A stretch of DNA of 40,772 nucleotides from assembly GCA_016125975.1 (NCBI GenBank), contig JAEFCZ010000043.1, positions 1-40,772 of the forward strand. The letters are read 5' to 3'. This document shows positions 16,307 through 24,808 of this stretch, in pieces (position 1 is the stretch's first letter; each line of letters begins with the position of its first letter). Under the pieces are notes generated by a model that did not search any database, was not told where the DNA came from, and saw only the letters and a program-made list of their open reading frames with translations. The position numbers and the translations under genes are program-made. This DNA comes from Candidatus Nitrosopumilus sp. GTDB taxonomy: Archaea > Thermoproteota > Nitrososphaeria > Nitrososphaerales > Nitrosopumilaceae.

Positions 16307-17592
16307 TGGTCTTTGTAAAAACTCATGATATTTCAGAACTAACATCAGAATTAATTGGTAAAGAAGTCGTTTTAGGCGGATGGATTGAAGATTTAAGAAA
16401 ATTAGGAAAAATGTCATTTATCACGTTACGAGATGTATCAGGAATCTCTCAAGTAATTGTAAAAGGAGAATTAAATGATAACTTAGGAGAAATTAATCGT
16501 CAAAGTGTTGTAAGTGTAAAAGGAATCGTGCAAGAAACAAAGGCAAGAGACTTTGCATTTGAAATTAAAGCTGATGAAATTGATGTTTTAGGAAAAGCAA
16601 TTCACCCATTACCAGTGGATCCTATTGGAAGAGTTGAAAGTAATATCGATACAAGACTAAATCATCGAGCATTAGATATGAGAAACCAAAAGACAGCTTC
16701 AATTTTCAAACTCAGACATCATGTATTACAATCATTACGTCAAACATTAGCAGAGAAAAAATTCTTAGAAATTACTACACCAAAAATTATCGGTAGTGCT
16801 AGTGAAGGAGGTGCAGATTTATTTTCATTAAATTATTTTGGAGATACAGCATATTTAGCTCAGAGTCCACAACTATACAAAGAACAAATGACATTAGGAC
16901 TTGAAAGAGTATTTGAGATCTCAAACTTTTACAGAGCAGAAAATTCTCACACAGGTAGACATCTAACTGAATTTACCAGTATTGACATTGAAGCAGCATT
17001 TATGGACTATACTGATGTGATGGATGTATTAGAATCTCTAGTGATGAATGTATACAAGTTTACTGCAGAGAATTGTAAAAAAGAACAAGAATCAATTGAA
17101 CATACAATAGAGGTACCATCATCACCATTTGAGAGAATCACATACAATCAATGTATTGAAGAATTACAAAAAGAAGGAGAAAAAGTAGAATTTGGAGATG
17201 ATTTAATGGATGCACATTTGAGAATTATTGGTAAGAATCACCCAGGATTTTTCTTCTTGATGGACTGGCCAATGAAGTTAAAACCATTTTACATTAGAGA
17301 AAAAGATGAAGATGCCACACTATCTCGTTCATTTGACTTACAGTTTGGATATTTGGAATTATCATCAGGGGGAACCAGACTTCACAATCCTGAAATGTTA
17401 CAAGAAAGACTCAAAGAACAAGGATTAGATCCTTCACAATTTACAGACCATCTAAAATCATTTGATTGGGGAATGCCTCCACATTCAGGTTGGGGAATGG
17501 GTCTTGACAGATTAATGACCACATTAATTGGAATCGATAATGTCCGAGAAGTAGTATTGTATCCAAGAGATCCAGATAGACTCAGACCATAG
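16306..17592 (+). CDS. aspS: Aspartyl-tRNA synthetase, archaeal type
   Basis: A class II synthetase of 428 aa, the length expected for archaeal/eukaryotic-type AspRS. It has an N-terminal OB-fold anticodon-binding domain (GGWIEDLRKLGKMSF) and a catalytic domain. In the catalytic domain, motif 2 is FYRAENSHTGRHLTEF and motif 3 is GWGMGLDRLMTTLIG, and PKIIGSASEGGADLF forms part of the substrate pocket. Whether it also charges tRNA-Asn cannot be decided by eye. The start is ATG 16306, overlapping the previous stop by one base. Confidence 0.95.
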   Translation: MVFVKTHDISELTSELIGKEVVLGGWIEDLRKLGKMSFITLRDVSGISQVIVKGELNDNLGEINRQSVVSVKGIVQETKARDFAFEIKADEIDVLGKAIHPLPVDPIGRVESNIDTRLNHRALDMRNQKTASIFKLRHHVLQSLRQTLAEKKFLEITTPKIIGSASEGGADLFSLNYFGDTAYLAQSPQLYKEQMTLGLERVFEISNFYRAENSHTGRHLTEFTSIDIEAAFMDYTDVMDVLESLVMNVYKFTAENCKKEQESIEHTIEVPSSPFERITYNQCIEELQKEGEKVEFGDDLMDAHLRIIGKNHPGFFFLMDWPMKLKPFYIREKDEDATLSRSFDLQFGYLELSSGGTRLHNPEMLQERLKEQGLDPSQFTDHLKSFDWGMPPHSGWGMGLDRLMTTLIGIDNVREVVLYPRDPDRLRP

Positions 17593-17601
17593 AAATTCAG
17601 A

Positions 17602-17609
17602 TTTTTATT
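17602..17609 (+). promoter_or_regulatory. TATA-like box for the gene at 17632
   Basis: TTTTTATT starts 30 bases before the ATG at 17632, as expected for a leaderless archaeal transcript separate from aspS. Inferred from sequence only. Confidence 0.35.
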
Positions 17610-17631
17610 CCAATAGAATAATCATCAATAC

Positions 17632-17877
17632 ATGATAGAACAAGAAGATGCAAAGAAAGTCATCGAAGTCATAGGAAATAATCTAATTGGAGTTTCACAT
17701 GATTCAAATAGTTTCCAAAAGCTACCAGATTCTTTTTGGGGGTATTTTGCCAGAGGTCATGATAAAAAAGGAAACTTTGGAGTAATTGTAACTTACTCTG
17801 AAGATGGAAAAGATGTAGATGAATTGATCAAAATGTATGAAAAATGGGCAGAAAAAAACAAACCAAAATCAGAATAG
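17632..17877 (+). CDS. Small protein of unknown function
   Basis: An 81-aa protein with a helical start (MIEQEDAKKVIEVIG), a Gly/Asp-rich beta-like centre (FWGYFARGHDKKGNFGVIVTY, in pieces) and a charged C-terminal helix. No motif that I can name is present, and there is no signal or membrane segment. A TATA-like box precedes it. Its stop codon lies one base from the stop of the convergent zinc-ribbon gene. Confidence 0.65.
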   Translation: MIEQEDAKKVIEVIGNNLIGVSHDSNSFQKLPDSFWGYFARGHDKKGNFGVIVTYSEDGKDVDELIKMYEKWAEKNKPKSE

Positions 17878-17878
17878 A

Positions 17879-18010
17879 CTATTTTGTTTCTAGTAATAAT
17901 TTTCTATATCCTTGACATTCTTTACAGATAGGTTTTCCTTTGTATTTGGGATTCCCATCTTTAATTTTAAGAGTACCTTCAACGAGTTTACAAATACAGC
18001 ATTTTGCCAT
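17879..18010 (-). CDS. 43-aa zinc-ribbon microprotein
   Basis: A short minus-strand ORF that begins MAKCCICKLVEGTLKIKDG and ends ETK. Two Cys pairs, CCIC near the N-terminus and CKEC near residue 33, form a treble-clef or zinc-ribbon-like site filling the protein. KYKGKPICKEC between and around the pairs resembles small archaeal ribbon proteins. It fits exactly between the small gene at 17632 and leuB, with an ATG start. The function is unknown. Confidence 0.6.
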   Translation of the reverse strand: MAKCCICKLVEGTLKIKDGNPKYKGKPICKECQGYRKLLLETK

Positions 18011-18092
18011 TAATGACTCATTAAAAATCCAATTAATAAAAATTGGGAATTGTTAAATCAATCAGAGATTTGTTAGATTTTCAGGTAGAAAA

Positions 18093-19106
18093 TCACAAAA
18101 GATCAGTAATTTGTTTCGTAAATTCAGATGTGGTTTTATCTCCACCAATATCTTTTGTTTTAACTCTAGTTTTTACTAAATCAAATATAGTAGATTCTAA
18201 TTTTTGTCCAACTTGAATACATTTTGAGTCATTGTGTTTTTGTCCCAACCAGTCTAACATCAATTTAATTGATAAAAGAAATGATGAAGGATTTGCAATA
18301 TTTTGTCCTGCAATATCAAATGCTGCCCCATGAACGGGTTCAAACAATGCAAAGTTATCACCAATATTTGCGGCAGGTGCCATTCCTAAGCCACCAACTA
18401 CTTGTGATGATTCATCAGATAAGATATCACCAAAAAGATTGGTGGTGACAATAACATCAAATTGTTCTGGTTGACGAATCAAGTTCATTGCACATGCATC
18501 AACATACATTTGTTCAAATGTAATGTCAGGATACTCTTTAGAAACTTCAACACATGCTTTTGCAAATAATCCATCTGTGATTCTCATGACATTGGATTTG
18601 TGAACACAAGTTACTTTTCTCATAGAATCACGTTGTTTAGCAGATTCAAATGCATATTTTGCAATTCTTTTGGATGCGTTTTCAGAAATTATTCTTAATG
18701 CAACTGCAGAATCACCCAAGCTAAATTCTTTTCCAGTGTAAAGATCTTCAGTGTTCTCTCTGACTATAACCATATCAATATCATCACGTAATGCAGGCAT
18801 GTGTGGATATGATTTGGCAGGTCTGATGTTAGCATAAAGATCAAGCATTCTTCTTAAAACTACAATTACATCAGCAGCACTTTCACCAACAGGTGCCTTC
18901 ATACAAGCATCAGATTGTTTGATAGAATCAACTGTTTCATCAGGAAGTGCTTTTCCAGTCTGCTCTAATGCCTTGTCTCCAGCAGATAATTTTGTAATAT
19001 CAAATTTCAAATCAAGTTTATCATGAATGGTATTCAATACAGAAATTGCAGATTCTGATAATTCAGGACCAATTCCATCACCAGTAATTAATGAGATTTT
19101 ATACAT
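18093..19106 (-). CDS. leuB: 3-isopropylmalate dehydrogenase-type enzyme, LeuB
   Basis: A 337-aa member of the isocitrate/isopropylmalate dehydrogenase family. The N-terminus has ITGDGIGPEL. The substrate region LDLYANIRPAKSYP is of the IPMDH/HICDH type, and the Mg2+/NAD region includes NLFGDILSDESSQVVGGLG and EPVHGAAFDIAGQNIANP. The leucine pathway assignment rests on leuA and ilvBN a few hundred bases upstream; isocitrate or homoisocitrate dehydrogenase activity cannot be excluded by eye. I place the start at ATG 19106 (MYKISLITG), not at the TTG five codons upstream. ATTTAAAAT at about 19128-19136 lies 22-30 bases before it and could serve as a TATA box for a leaderless message. Confidence 0.87.
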   Translation of the reverse strand: MYKISLITGDGIGPELSESAISVLNTIHDKLDLKFDITKLSAGDKALEQTGKALPDETVDSIKQSDACMKAPVGESAADVIVVLRRMLDLYANIRPAKSYPHMPALRDDIDMVIVRENTEDLYTGKEFSLGDSAVALRIISENASKRIAKYAFESAKQRDSMRKVTCVHKSNVMRITDGLFAKACVEVSKEYPDITFEQMYVDACAMNLIRQPEQFDVIVTTNLFGDILSDESSQVVGGLGMAPAANIGDNFALFEPVHGAAFDIAGQNIANPSSFLLSIKLMLDWLGQKHNDSKCIQVGQKLESTIFDLVKTRVKTKDIGGDKTTSEFTKQITDLL

Positions 19107-19184
19107 AATTTTGAATAACACAGGGGAATTTTAAATGATTGTAAATGCCATAGTATTAAATATTAAAAAAATATGAACTTCATA

Positions 19185-19189
19185 GGTGA
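19185..19189 (+). promoter_or_regulatory. Ribosome binding site favouring TTG 19197 for the PII gene
   Basis: GGTGA at 19185-19189 lies seven bases before the TTG at 19197. Starting there, the protein begins MKKIEAVVRAIKIHD, just as other PII proteins do. The ATG at 19173 would add eight residues with no family match. Confidence 0.5.
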
Positions 19190-19196
19190 AGTAGTC

Positions 19197-19529
19197 TTGA
19201 AAAAAATTGAAGCAGTAGTAAGAGCAATAAAAATTCACGATATTCAACATGAACTTTTGGAAATAGGAATTGCAACATTTTCAATTTATCAAGTACAGAT
19301 TACTGGAATTCACAAAAGCCATGAAGGAGTCAGAAACAAAACAAGTGATTATGTTCCAAAATTAAAGATTGAAATTTTATGTGCAGACAAAGATGAAGAT
19401 GCAGTTATTAAAACAATTCAAAATGCAGGTCAATCCGGAGAGAAAGGTGACGGAATAATATTTTCATATGACATTAATAAATTAGTAAAAATTAGAACTG
19501 CAGAAGTAGGAGAAATTGCTCTCCAATAA
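19197..19529 (+). CDS. glnB: PII-family (GlnB/GlnK-like) signalling protein with short T-loop
   Basis: A PII-type trimeric sensor, 110 aa from TTG 19197. PII proteins bind ATP/ADP and often 2-oxoglutarate, and control nitrogen transport and metabolism by direct contact. The N-terminal strand (KKIEAVVRAIKIHDI), the B-loop SGEKGDGIIF and the C-terminal IRTAEVGEIAL are clear. The T-loop is shortened and unlike bacterial versions (HKSHEGVRNKTSDYVPK). The usual uridylylated Tyr is not at its standard place; the only Tyr there is in DYVPK. The gene is divergent from leuB over 90 bases and convergent with leuA. No ammonium transporter lies beside it, so the target is unclear. Confidence 0.85.
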   Translation: MKKIEAVVRAIKIHDIQHELLEIGIATFSIYQVQITGIHKSHEGVRNKTSDYVPKLKIEILCADKDEDAVIKTIQNAGQSGEKGDGIIFSYDINKLVKIRTAEVGEIALQ

Positions 19530-19546
19530 TAAAAAATTTAAAAAAA

Positions 19547-21061
19547 TTAATTGACTTGTTTTTCTTGAATTAGTTTTTTGAGCATTATTCTATTAACAGC
19601 ATCAATAACAGCTTTAACTGACGTAGTAACGATATCTTCACCAACAGATTTTGCTGAAACTTTGTTTCCTAATGCATCTTCTACTTTTACAGTGACTTCA
19701 CATAATGCACCAGATCCACCTGAAATAGATGCTAATCCATAGTCTTTGATTCTAATTTCAGAAAGTTTTCCAGTGATTTTTTGAATTGCATTTAATGCTG
19801 CATCAACAGGTCCTACTCCATAATCAGTTCCAACATGATCTTCACCATCTACGTTTAATTTTACAAATGCATAAGGCATGGTTCCAATTCCGGTAGAGAC
19901 TGAAAATCCAGTTAGTTGTACAATTTTTTTAAGATCTTTATCACCCATTACGTCACTGGCAATAGATAGTAACTCTACATCAGTAAGTAGTTTTCCTTGA
20001 TCACCTATCACTTTGACTTTGTCTAAGATTTGTTGAGATTGTTCTTCAGTAGGTTTTACTCCATACTCTGCAAGCATTGCATTCATTCCATGAACTCCAG
20101 CATGTTTTCCAACCTGAAGCCATCTTTTTCGCCCAACAAGTTCAGGACTGATTGGTTCGTATGTCAAAGGATTATTCAATACACCATGAGTGTGAATTCC
20201 AGATTCATGACCAAATGCGTTTGCTCCGACAATGGCTTTATTTGGTTGAACAATAATTCCTACAGTTTTTGAGATAAATCTTGATGCTTCATAGATTAAT
20301 TCTGATTTAATATTAGTCTCATATTTTTGTTCATAGGGCAAACATTTGAGTGCCATAGAAAGTTCTTCTAAAGATGCATTACCTGCTCTTTCACCAATTC
20401 CATTAATTGTAACATGAGCACATGCAGCACCTGCATGAATTCCTGCTAAAGAGTTTGCAACTGCTAATCCAAAGTCATTATGACAATGAACACTAACTGG
20501 AAGTTTTGTAGCTTCAACAGTATCTTTTGTAATCTGTGCCATATATTCCGGAGTGGAATATCCAACAGTGTCAGGAATGTTGACTCTATCAGCACCTGCT
20601 TTTGCGACCTCACCAAAAACTTTTTTCAAAAACTCTCTATCAGTTCTTGAAGCATCTTCTGCTGAGAATTCCACCTGAAGACCACGAGATTTTCCATACT
20701 CTACTGCCTCAATTGCTTTTTCAAGTGCTTGGTCTCTTGTCATTTGGAGTTTATGTTCTAAATGAATATCAGATGTTGCAATGAACGTGTGAACATAATT
20801 TAATCCAGCATCAATTGCAGCATCAATGTCTTTTTTGATGGTTCTTGTTAATCCTGCAATTTCACAGGATAATTCTTCACTGGTAATCATCTTTACTGCT
20901 TTTAACTCACCTTCAGAGATTACAGGAAATCCCGCTTCAATTGCATCTACTCCTAATTCATCAAGTTTTTTTGCAATTGCTAATTTTTGTTCAGGAGATA
21001 AAGAGACCCCAATTGTTTGCTCTCCATCTCTTAAAGTAGTATCAAATATTCTAACATTCAA
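19547..21061 (-). CDS. leuA: 2-isopropylmalate synthase, LeuA
   Basis: A 504-aa enzyme that condenses acetyl-CoA with 2-ketoisovalerate, the first committed step to leucine. TTLRDGEQTIGVSL is the DRE-TIM motif. SVHCHNDFGLAVANSLAG holds the metal-binding His pair, and NGIGERAGNASLEE is the next conserved block. A C-terminal LeuA regulatory domain (about residues 380-500, with SGGSGALCEVTVKV) is present and should bind leucine for feedback control. Citramalate synthase is a possible alternative. The TTG start at 21061 overlaps the ilvN stop as TTGA. AAGGAG at 21076-21071 on the minus strand, nine bases upstream, supports it. Confidence 0.92.
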   Translation of the reverse strand: MNVRIFDTTLRDGEQTIGVSLSPEQKLAIAKKLDELGVDAIEAGFPVISEGELKAVKMITSEELSCEIAGLTRTIKKDIDAAIDAGLNYVHTFIATSDIHLEHKLQMTRDQALEKAIEAVEYGKSRGLQVEFSAEDASRTDREFLKKVFGEVAKAGADRVNIPDTVGYSTPEYMAQITKDTVEATKLPVSVHCHNDFGLAVANSLAGIHAGAACAHVTINGIGERAGNASLEELSMALKCLPYEQKYETNIKSELIYEASRFISKTVGIIVQPNKAIVGANAFGHESGIHTHGVLNNPLTYEPISPELVGRKRWLQVGKHAGVHGMNAMLAEYGVKPTEEQSQQILDKVKVIGDQGKLLTDVELLSIASDVMGDKDLKKIVQLTGFSVSTGIGTMPYAFVKLNVDGEDHVGTDYGVGPVDAALNAIQKITGKLSEIRIKDYGLASISGGSGALCEVTVKVEDALGNKVSAKSVGEDIVTTSVKAVIDAVNRIMLKKLIQEKQVN

Positions 21062-21543
21062 GATGAGCCACTCCTTTGTAATGCAGCTACACCAGTTCTT
21101 GCAACATCAATTATTCCAAATGGTTTTGCCAATTCCTCAAATGCTTTGATTTGATCAGGGGTTGCAGTCAATTCCACCATAATTGAATCCTTTTTGACAT
21201 CATGTACTTTACCACCATATGCATTTGCTAATTTGTTAATCTCCATACTATCATTAGCAGTGCTTAGTTTAATCTTAAAAATACTAAGTTCTCTAAAAAC
21301 AGTTTTGTGCTCATCTAAATGTTCTACTTTTACAGTGTCAATCATTTTATCAAGTTGTTTTACAATTTGCTCTACACGTTTTTCATCTTCAATAGTAGTT
21401 ATGGTTATTTTTGAATAATCAGGATTTTCAGTTACACCTACAGAAATACTATCAATATTGAAGTTTCTTGCACGAAACAAATGAGTGACTTTGAATAAGA
21501 TTCCAGGTTTGTTTTCAACTAAGAGAGATAAAATTGCCCACAT
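21058..21543 (-). CDS. ilvN: Acetolactate synthase regulatory (small) subunit
   Basis: A 161-aa small subunit that binds the catalytic IlvB and gives feedback inhibition by valine. The N-terminal ACT domain (LSLLVENKPGILFKVTHLF, then RARNFNIDSISVG) holds the amino-acid site. The C-terminal ALS_ss_C domain follows and ends EELAKPFGIIDVARTGVAAL. I take ATG 21543 as the start; a GTG at 21552, overlapping the ilvB stop, would add three residues. It lies between ilvB and leuA with overlaps at both ends or nearly so, a tight operon. Confidence 0.93.
   Translation of the reverse strand: MWAILSLLVENKPGILFKVTHLFRARNFNIDSISVGVTENPDYSKITITTIEDEKRVEQIVKQLDKMIDTVKVEHLDEHKTVFRELSIFKIKLSTANDSMEINKLANAYGGKVHDVKKDSIMVELTATPDQIKAFEELAKPFGIIDVARTGVAALQRSGSS
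21071..21076 (-). promoter_or_regulatory. Ribosome binding site for leuA inside ilvN
   Basis: On the minus strand this reads AAGGAG, nine bases before the TTG start of leuA. It sits in the last codons of ilvN and indicates coupled translation of the two genes. Confidence 0.55.
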
Positions 21544-21551
21544 ACTAATCA

Positions 21552-23264
21552 CTACGATGGTAATATCATATCCTTAAGCGAAGTTCCAGGTGCTACAAAT
21601 GGCAATACATCTTCTTCAGGATCAATTGGAATGTCAATTACTGTTGCAACATCGCTGCTTAAGGCATTCTTAATTGCCTTGTCAAGTTCATCCATTGATT
21701 GTGCTCTAATTCCTTGAGCACCATAAGATTCAGCTAATTTAACATAATCAGGACAACCGTTTTGTTCAACTCCAATCATTCTTCTTTTGTAGAATGTTCT
21801 TTGCCATTGTGCAACCATACCCAATGTAGAATTATTCAAAACAAATACAATTACGGGAATGTCTTCTTGTACAGCAGTTGCAAGAGAATTTTCAGTCATT
21901 GCAAAACTTCCATCACCTGCAATATCTACAACAGGAACATCAGGTTTTGCTACTTTAGCACCAATTGCAGCTGGAAATCCCCAACCCATAGTACCAAGCC
22001 CTGTAGAACTAAAGAAAGTTCCAGGTTGAATTACATCATAAAATAATGATGCCCACATTTGATGTTGTCCAACTTCAGTTGTTATGATTGATTCTTTAGG
22101 TAAGATTTCTCTTAATTTACGTAAAATTTTGGCCGCTCCCATTTCACCTGGATGAAGTTTCAAATTTTCTTGCCAATAGGCTTTAGTCTCTTTAACATGT
22201 TTTACCCATGGAGTCTCTTCAGTCTTTTTTATTGCTTTTTGCAAAAGTAATTTTACCATAATTCTAAGATTCATCTGAACATCACCAACTACAGCAAGTT
22301 GTGCGGTTTGGTTTTTACCAATTTCAGCTGGGTCAACATCCATGTGAATGATTTTGAGTCCTCTTTCAAACTCCTCAAAAGTTCCAACAGATCTATCTGA
22401 GAATCTAGTACCTATTGCCAATACACAATCAGCCTCAGCCATGACTTTGTTTGCTTCTGCATGACCGTGCATTCCAATAGGACCTAGGGACAAAGGATGA
22501 TTTTCAGGAAATGCTCCTTTTCCTTTGAATGTAGTTACTACAGGAAGCATAAGTGCTTCAGCAACAGATTGTAATTCTGCAAAAGCTGATGAAATGATAG
22601 TTCCACCACCAGCTAAGATTACAGGTTTTTGAGAATGAAGTAACATATCAATTGCTTTTTCTACTGCAACAATATCAGGATCAGCCCAAGGATGATAACC
22701 TTGAATCTTAAATTCATCAGGGAAAACCATTTCAGCTTCGTTTTGTTGTACATCTTTTGGAATATCAATTAAAACAGGTCCAGGTCTACCAGTTTCTGCA
22801 ATGAAAAATCCTTTCTTCACAACTTCAGGAATTTCAGATGCAGTTCTTGGTTGAAATGCATATTTTACAGCAGGGTTAGCCATTCCAATAATGTCACTTT
22901 CTTGAAATGCATCTTTTCCAATCATAGCTACTGGTACTTGTCCAGTTACTGCCACCATTGGTGCAGAATCAGCTTGAGCAGTTGCAATTCCAGTTAAAAT
23001 GTTAGTAGCACCAGGTCCAGAGGTAGCAAAACACACTCCAGGTTTTCTGCTTACTCTTCCAAAGCCATCAGCCATATGCGCGGCAGATTGTTCATGTCTT
23101 GCCAAAATGTGTCTAATATTACATCTAGCAAACTCATCATACATTGGAAGATTTGCACCTCCCGGTAAACCAAATACTTCCTTGACACCTTCTTTTTCCA
23201 TTGCCGTCATCAAGGCCTTTGCACCAATCATATTTTCCATATTATTCATCAAATTTCTCTCCAT
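21552..23264 (-). CDS. ilvB: Acetolactate synthase catalytic (large) subunit
   Basis: A 570-aa thiamine-diphosphate enzyme that makes acetolactate or acetohydroxybutyrate for valine, leucine and isoleucine. The catalytic Glu is in LARHEQSAAHMADG. The ThDP/Mg2+ motif is GDGSFAMTENSLATAV followed by VLNN, and the central FAD-type domain includes GTRFSDRSVGTFEEF. The ATG at 23264 gives a ten-residue leader before the conserved MIGAKALMTAMEKEG, so a start at an inner ATG is also possible. First gene of the ilvB-ilvN-leuA operon; ilvC and ilvD are not in this window. A nested inverted repeat lies just upstream. Confidence 0.95.
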   Translation of the reverse strand: MERNLMNNMENMIGAKALMTAMEKEGVKEVFGLPGGANLPMYDEFARCNIRHILARHEQSAAHMADGFGRVSRKPGVCFATSGPGATNILTGIATAQADSAPMVAVTGQVPVAMIGKDAFQESDIIGMANPAVKYAFQPRTASEIPEVVKKGFFIAETGRPGPVLIDIPKDVQQNEAEMVFPDEFKIQGYHPWADPDIVAVEKAIDMLLHSQKPVILAGGGTIISSAFAELQSVAEALMLPVVTTFKGKGAFPENHPLSLGPIGMHGHAEANKVMAEADCVLAIGTRFSDRSVGTFEEFERGLKIIHMDVDPAEIGKNQTAQLAVVGDVQMNLRIMVKLLLQKAIKKTEETPWVKHVKETKAYWQENLKLHPGEMGAAKILRKLREILPKESIITTEVGQHQMWASLFYDVIQPGTFFSSTGLGTMGWGFPAAIGAKVAKPDVPVVDIAGDGSFAMTENSLATAVQEDIPVIVFVLNNSTLGMVAQWQRTFYKRRMIGVEQNGCPDYVKLAESYGAQGIRAQSMDELDKAIKNALSSDVATVIDIPIDPEEDVLPFVAPGTSLKDMILPS

Positions 23265-23286
23265 AATTTTAATGTGTTAAAATTTT

Positions 23287-23353
23287 GAGCACACTTTACA
23301 GTGTTAGTACAACTGGCAATTTTTTGCCAAATGTTACAGTTAATCTTGTGCTC
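23287..23353 (-). promoter_or_regulatory. Nested inverted repeat in the ilvB upstream region
   Basis: Outer arms GAGCACA (23287-23293) and TGTGCTC (23347-23353) enclose an inner hairpin TGGCAA-TTTT-TTGCCA and two copies of TTACAGT. On the minus strand a TTTATTAAT box (about 23384-23392) would start transcription close to the outer arm. The element would then lie in the ilvB leader or at its start. It could be an operator for a dimeric regulator or a structured leader. No direct evidence exists. Confidence 0.35.
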
Positions 23354-23476
23354 ATTGAAATCAAAAAATCAATCAATCTATAATTAATAAAGATTCTCTG
23401 AAGAATAATCGTGATTTTACCCAGAATTGTGCAGAAGACTTAAACTGATTATTTTCATATTCGAAGATGACTGTTT

Positions 23477-23878
23477 TTGTCAGATAGTGAAGAAATTATC
23501 AAAATAATTGAAACCTTGTTTCAAGCGGGAATTACAAAAGACACATCGGTTCTCAAGGATATTCATCTAAATGATCCAAAATTCTCAAGTTTTAGTGATT
23601 TGCCACCATATGATCTAAAAGATTATCAAAATACAATTGAACTTGAAGAGCTCAAGTTTGTCAGTATTTCAGATTATAGTTATGAAATTAAAAATCCAAA
23701 AATCAGTATTTTTGGAGATTCTGCAGTTGTTGCAATGGAACTAAACCAAAAAGGAATGTTAGTAGATACCAAAGCATACACTGGAGAACATATGGAAATT
23801 CAAGGAAGAGCAACCTTCGTTTTAGTGAAACAACCAACATGGAAAATTGCCCACATCCATCTTTCAAAGATTGGGTAA
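23477..23878 (+). CDS. NTF2/SnoaL-like protein
   Basis: A 133-aa protein with the layout of SnoaL/DUF4440 folds: N-terminal helices (EEIIKIIETLFQAGITKD), then strands with IFGDSAVVAME, then the closing GRATFVLVKQPTWKIAHIHLSKI. The final strand with W-K-I-x-H-x-H is a family hallmark. Such domains form a cone-shaped pocket used by small enzymes or as binding subunits; the substrate is not known. The start is TTG at 23477. It converges on the aldolase gene with one base between the stops. Confidence 0.8.
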   Translation: MSDSEEIIKIIETLFQAGITKDTSVLKDIHLNDPKFSSFSDLPPYDLKDYQNTIELEELKFVSISDYSYEIKNPKISIFGDSAVVAMELNQKGMLVDTKAYTGEHMEIQGRATFVLVKQPTWKIAHIHLSKIG

Positions 23879-23879
23879 C

Positions 23880-24770
23880 TTAGTTCTTCTTTGGTTGAGG
23901 TTTGTTTTGATTAGGTTTGTTTTTTGATTTGTTTTGATTAGGTTTTTTCTTGTTTTGTTTTTTTCCTTTTGACTTTTTCTGAGAATCTTCTGATGCAAGT
24001 TTTTTGTACATCTTAAATGCCTGATCAACATTTGCGTTCTGGTGAATTATTGCTCTTGTTGCTTTAATCATAGCAACAGGATGTTCAGATTGCCAGATAT
24101 TTCTGCCCATATCAACACCTACAGCTCCTGCTTTGACAGCATTGTATGTCAATTGTAATGCGTCACGTTCTGGAATCTTCTTTCCACCTGCAACAATAAT
24201 TGGAACAGGACATGATTCAACAACTTTTTCGAAATTATCACAATAGTAAGTTTTCACAATATGTGCACCTTGCTCAGCTGCCATTCTACATGCCAATGAA
24301 AGATATCTTGCATCTTTTCCTAGTTCTTTTCCAACTGCAGTTACAGCCAAAACAGGAATTCCATATTGTTCTGCTTCACTGACTAATTTTCCAAGATTTA
24401 CGACTGTTTGATATTCATATTTTGAGCCAACAAAGACAGACATTGCAAGTGCGCTTGCATTGAGTCTAATTGCATCTTGAATTGATACAGTAATGTCTTC
24501 TTGAGATAAATCTTCACCAATAATACTTGAACCGCCAGACACACGAAGTACCATAGGAGTATCAGTTTCTGCAGGAACAGATGTTCTTTGAACACCTCTT
24601 GTAAGCATCAAAGAATCACAATGTCTCAATAAAGGAGCAATCACTTTTTTTGGATTTTCTAATTTCTCAGTAGGACCTAGGAAATATCCATGATCAACTG
24701 CTAACATTAGTGCTCGATTATTATGTGGTTTAATTATTCTAGATAATCTATTTTTTAATCCCCAATCCAT
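23880..24770 (-). CDS. DhnA/LsrF-type class I aldolase with basic C-terminal tail
   Basis: A TIM-barrel aldolase of the archaeal class I fructose-bisphosphate aldolase / ADH-synthase (MJ0400) / LsrF group, 296 aa. ALMLAVDHGYFLGP is the N-terminal phosphate-site motif. The Schiff-base Lys is probably in HIVKTYYCDNF, and IIVAGGKK and AVGVDMGRNIWQ close the barrel. It could serve gluconeogenesis or another aldol step; LsrF-like sequence features make the exact reaction uncertain. The last 36 residues form an unusual tail rich in Lys, Asn, Gln and Pro (KKKPNQNKSKNKPNQNK), not part of the fold. It lies 38 bases after the dehydrogenase gene and is probably in the same transcript. Confidence 0.85.
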   Translation of the reverse strand: MDWGLKNRLSRIIKPHNNRALMLAVDHGYFLGPTEKLENPKKVIAPLLRHCDSLMLTRGVQRTSVPAETDTPMVLRVSGGSSIIGEDLSQEDITVSIQDAIRLNASALAMSVFVGSKYEYQTVVNLGKLVSEAEQYGIPVLAVTAVGKELGKDARYLSLACRMAAEQGAHIVKTYYCDNFEKVVESCPVPIIVAGGKKIPERDALQLTYNAVKAGAVGVDMGRNIWQSEHPVAMIKATRAIIHQNANVDQAFKMYKKLASEDSQKKSKGKKQNKKKPNQNKSKNKPNQNKPQPKKN

Positions 24771-24808
24771 ATCTCTTCGAATTTTAAAATGCCTTTCTTA
24801 AGCCTTTC

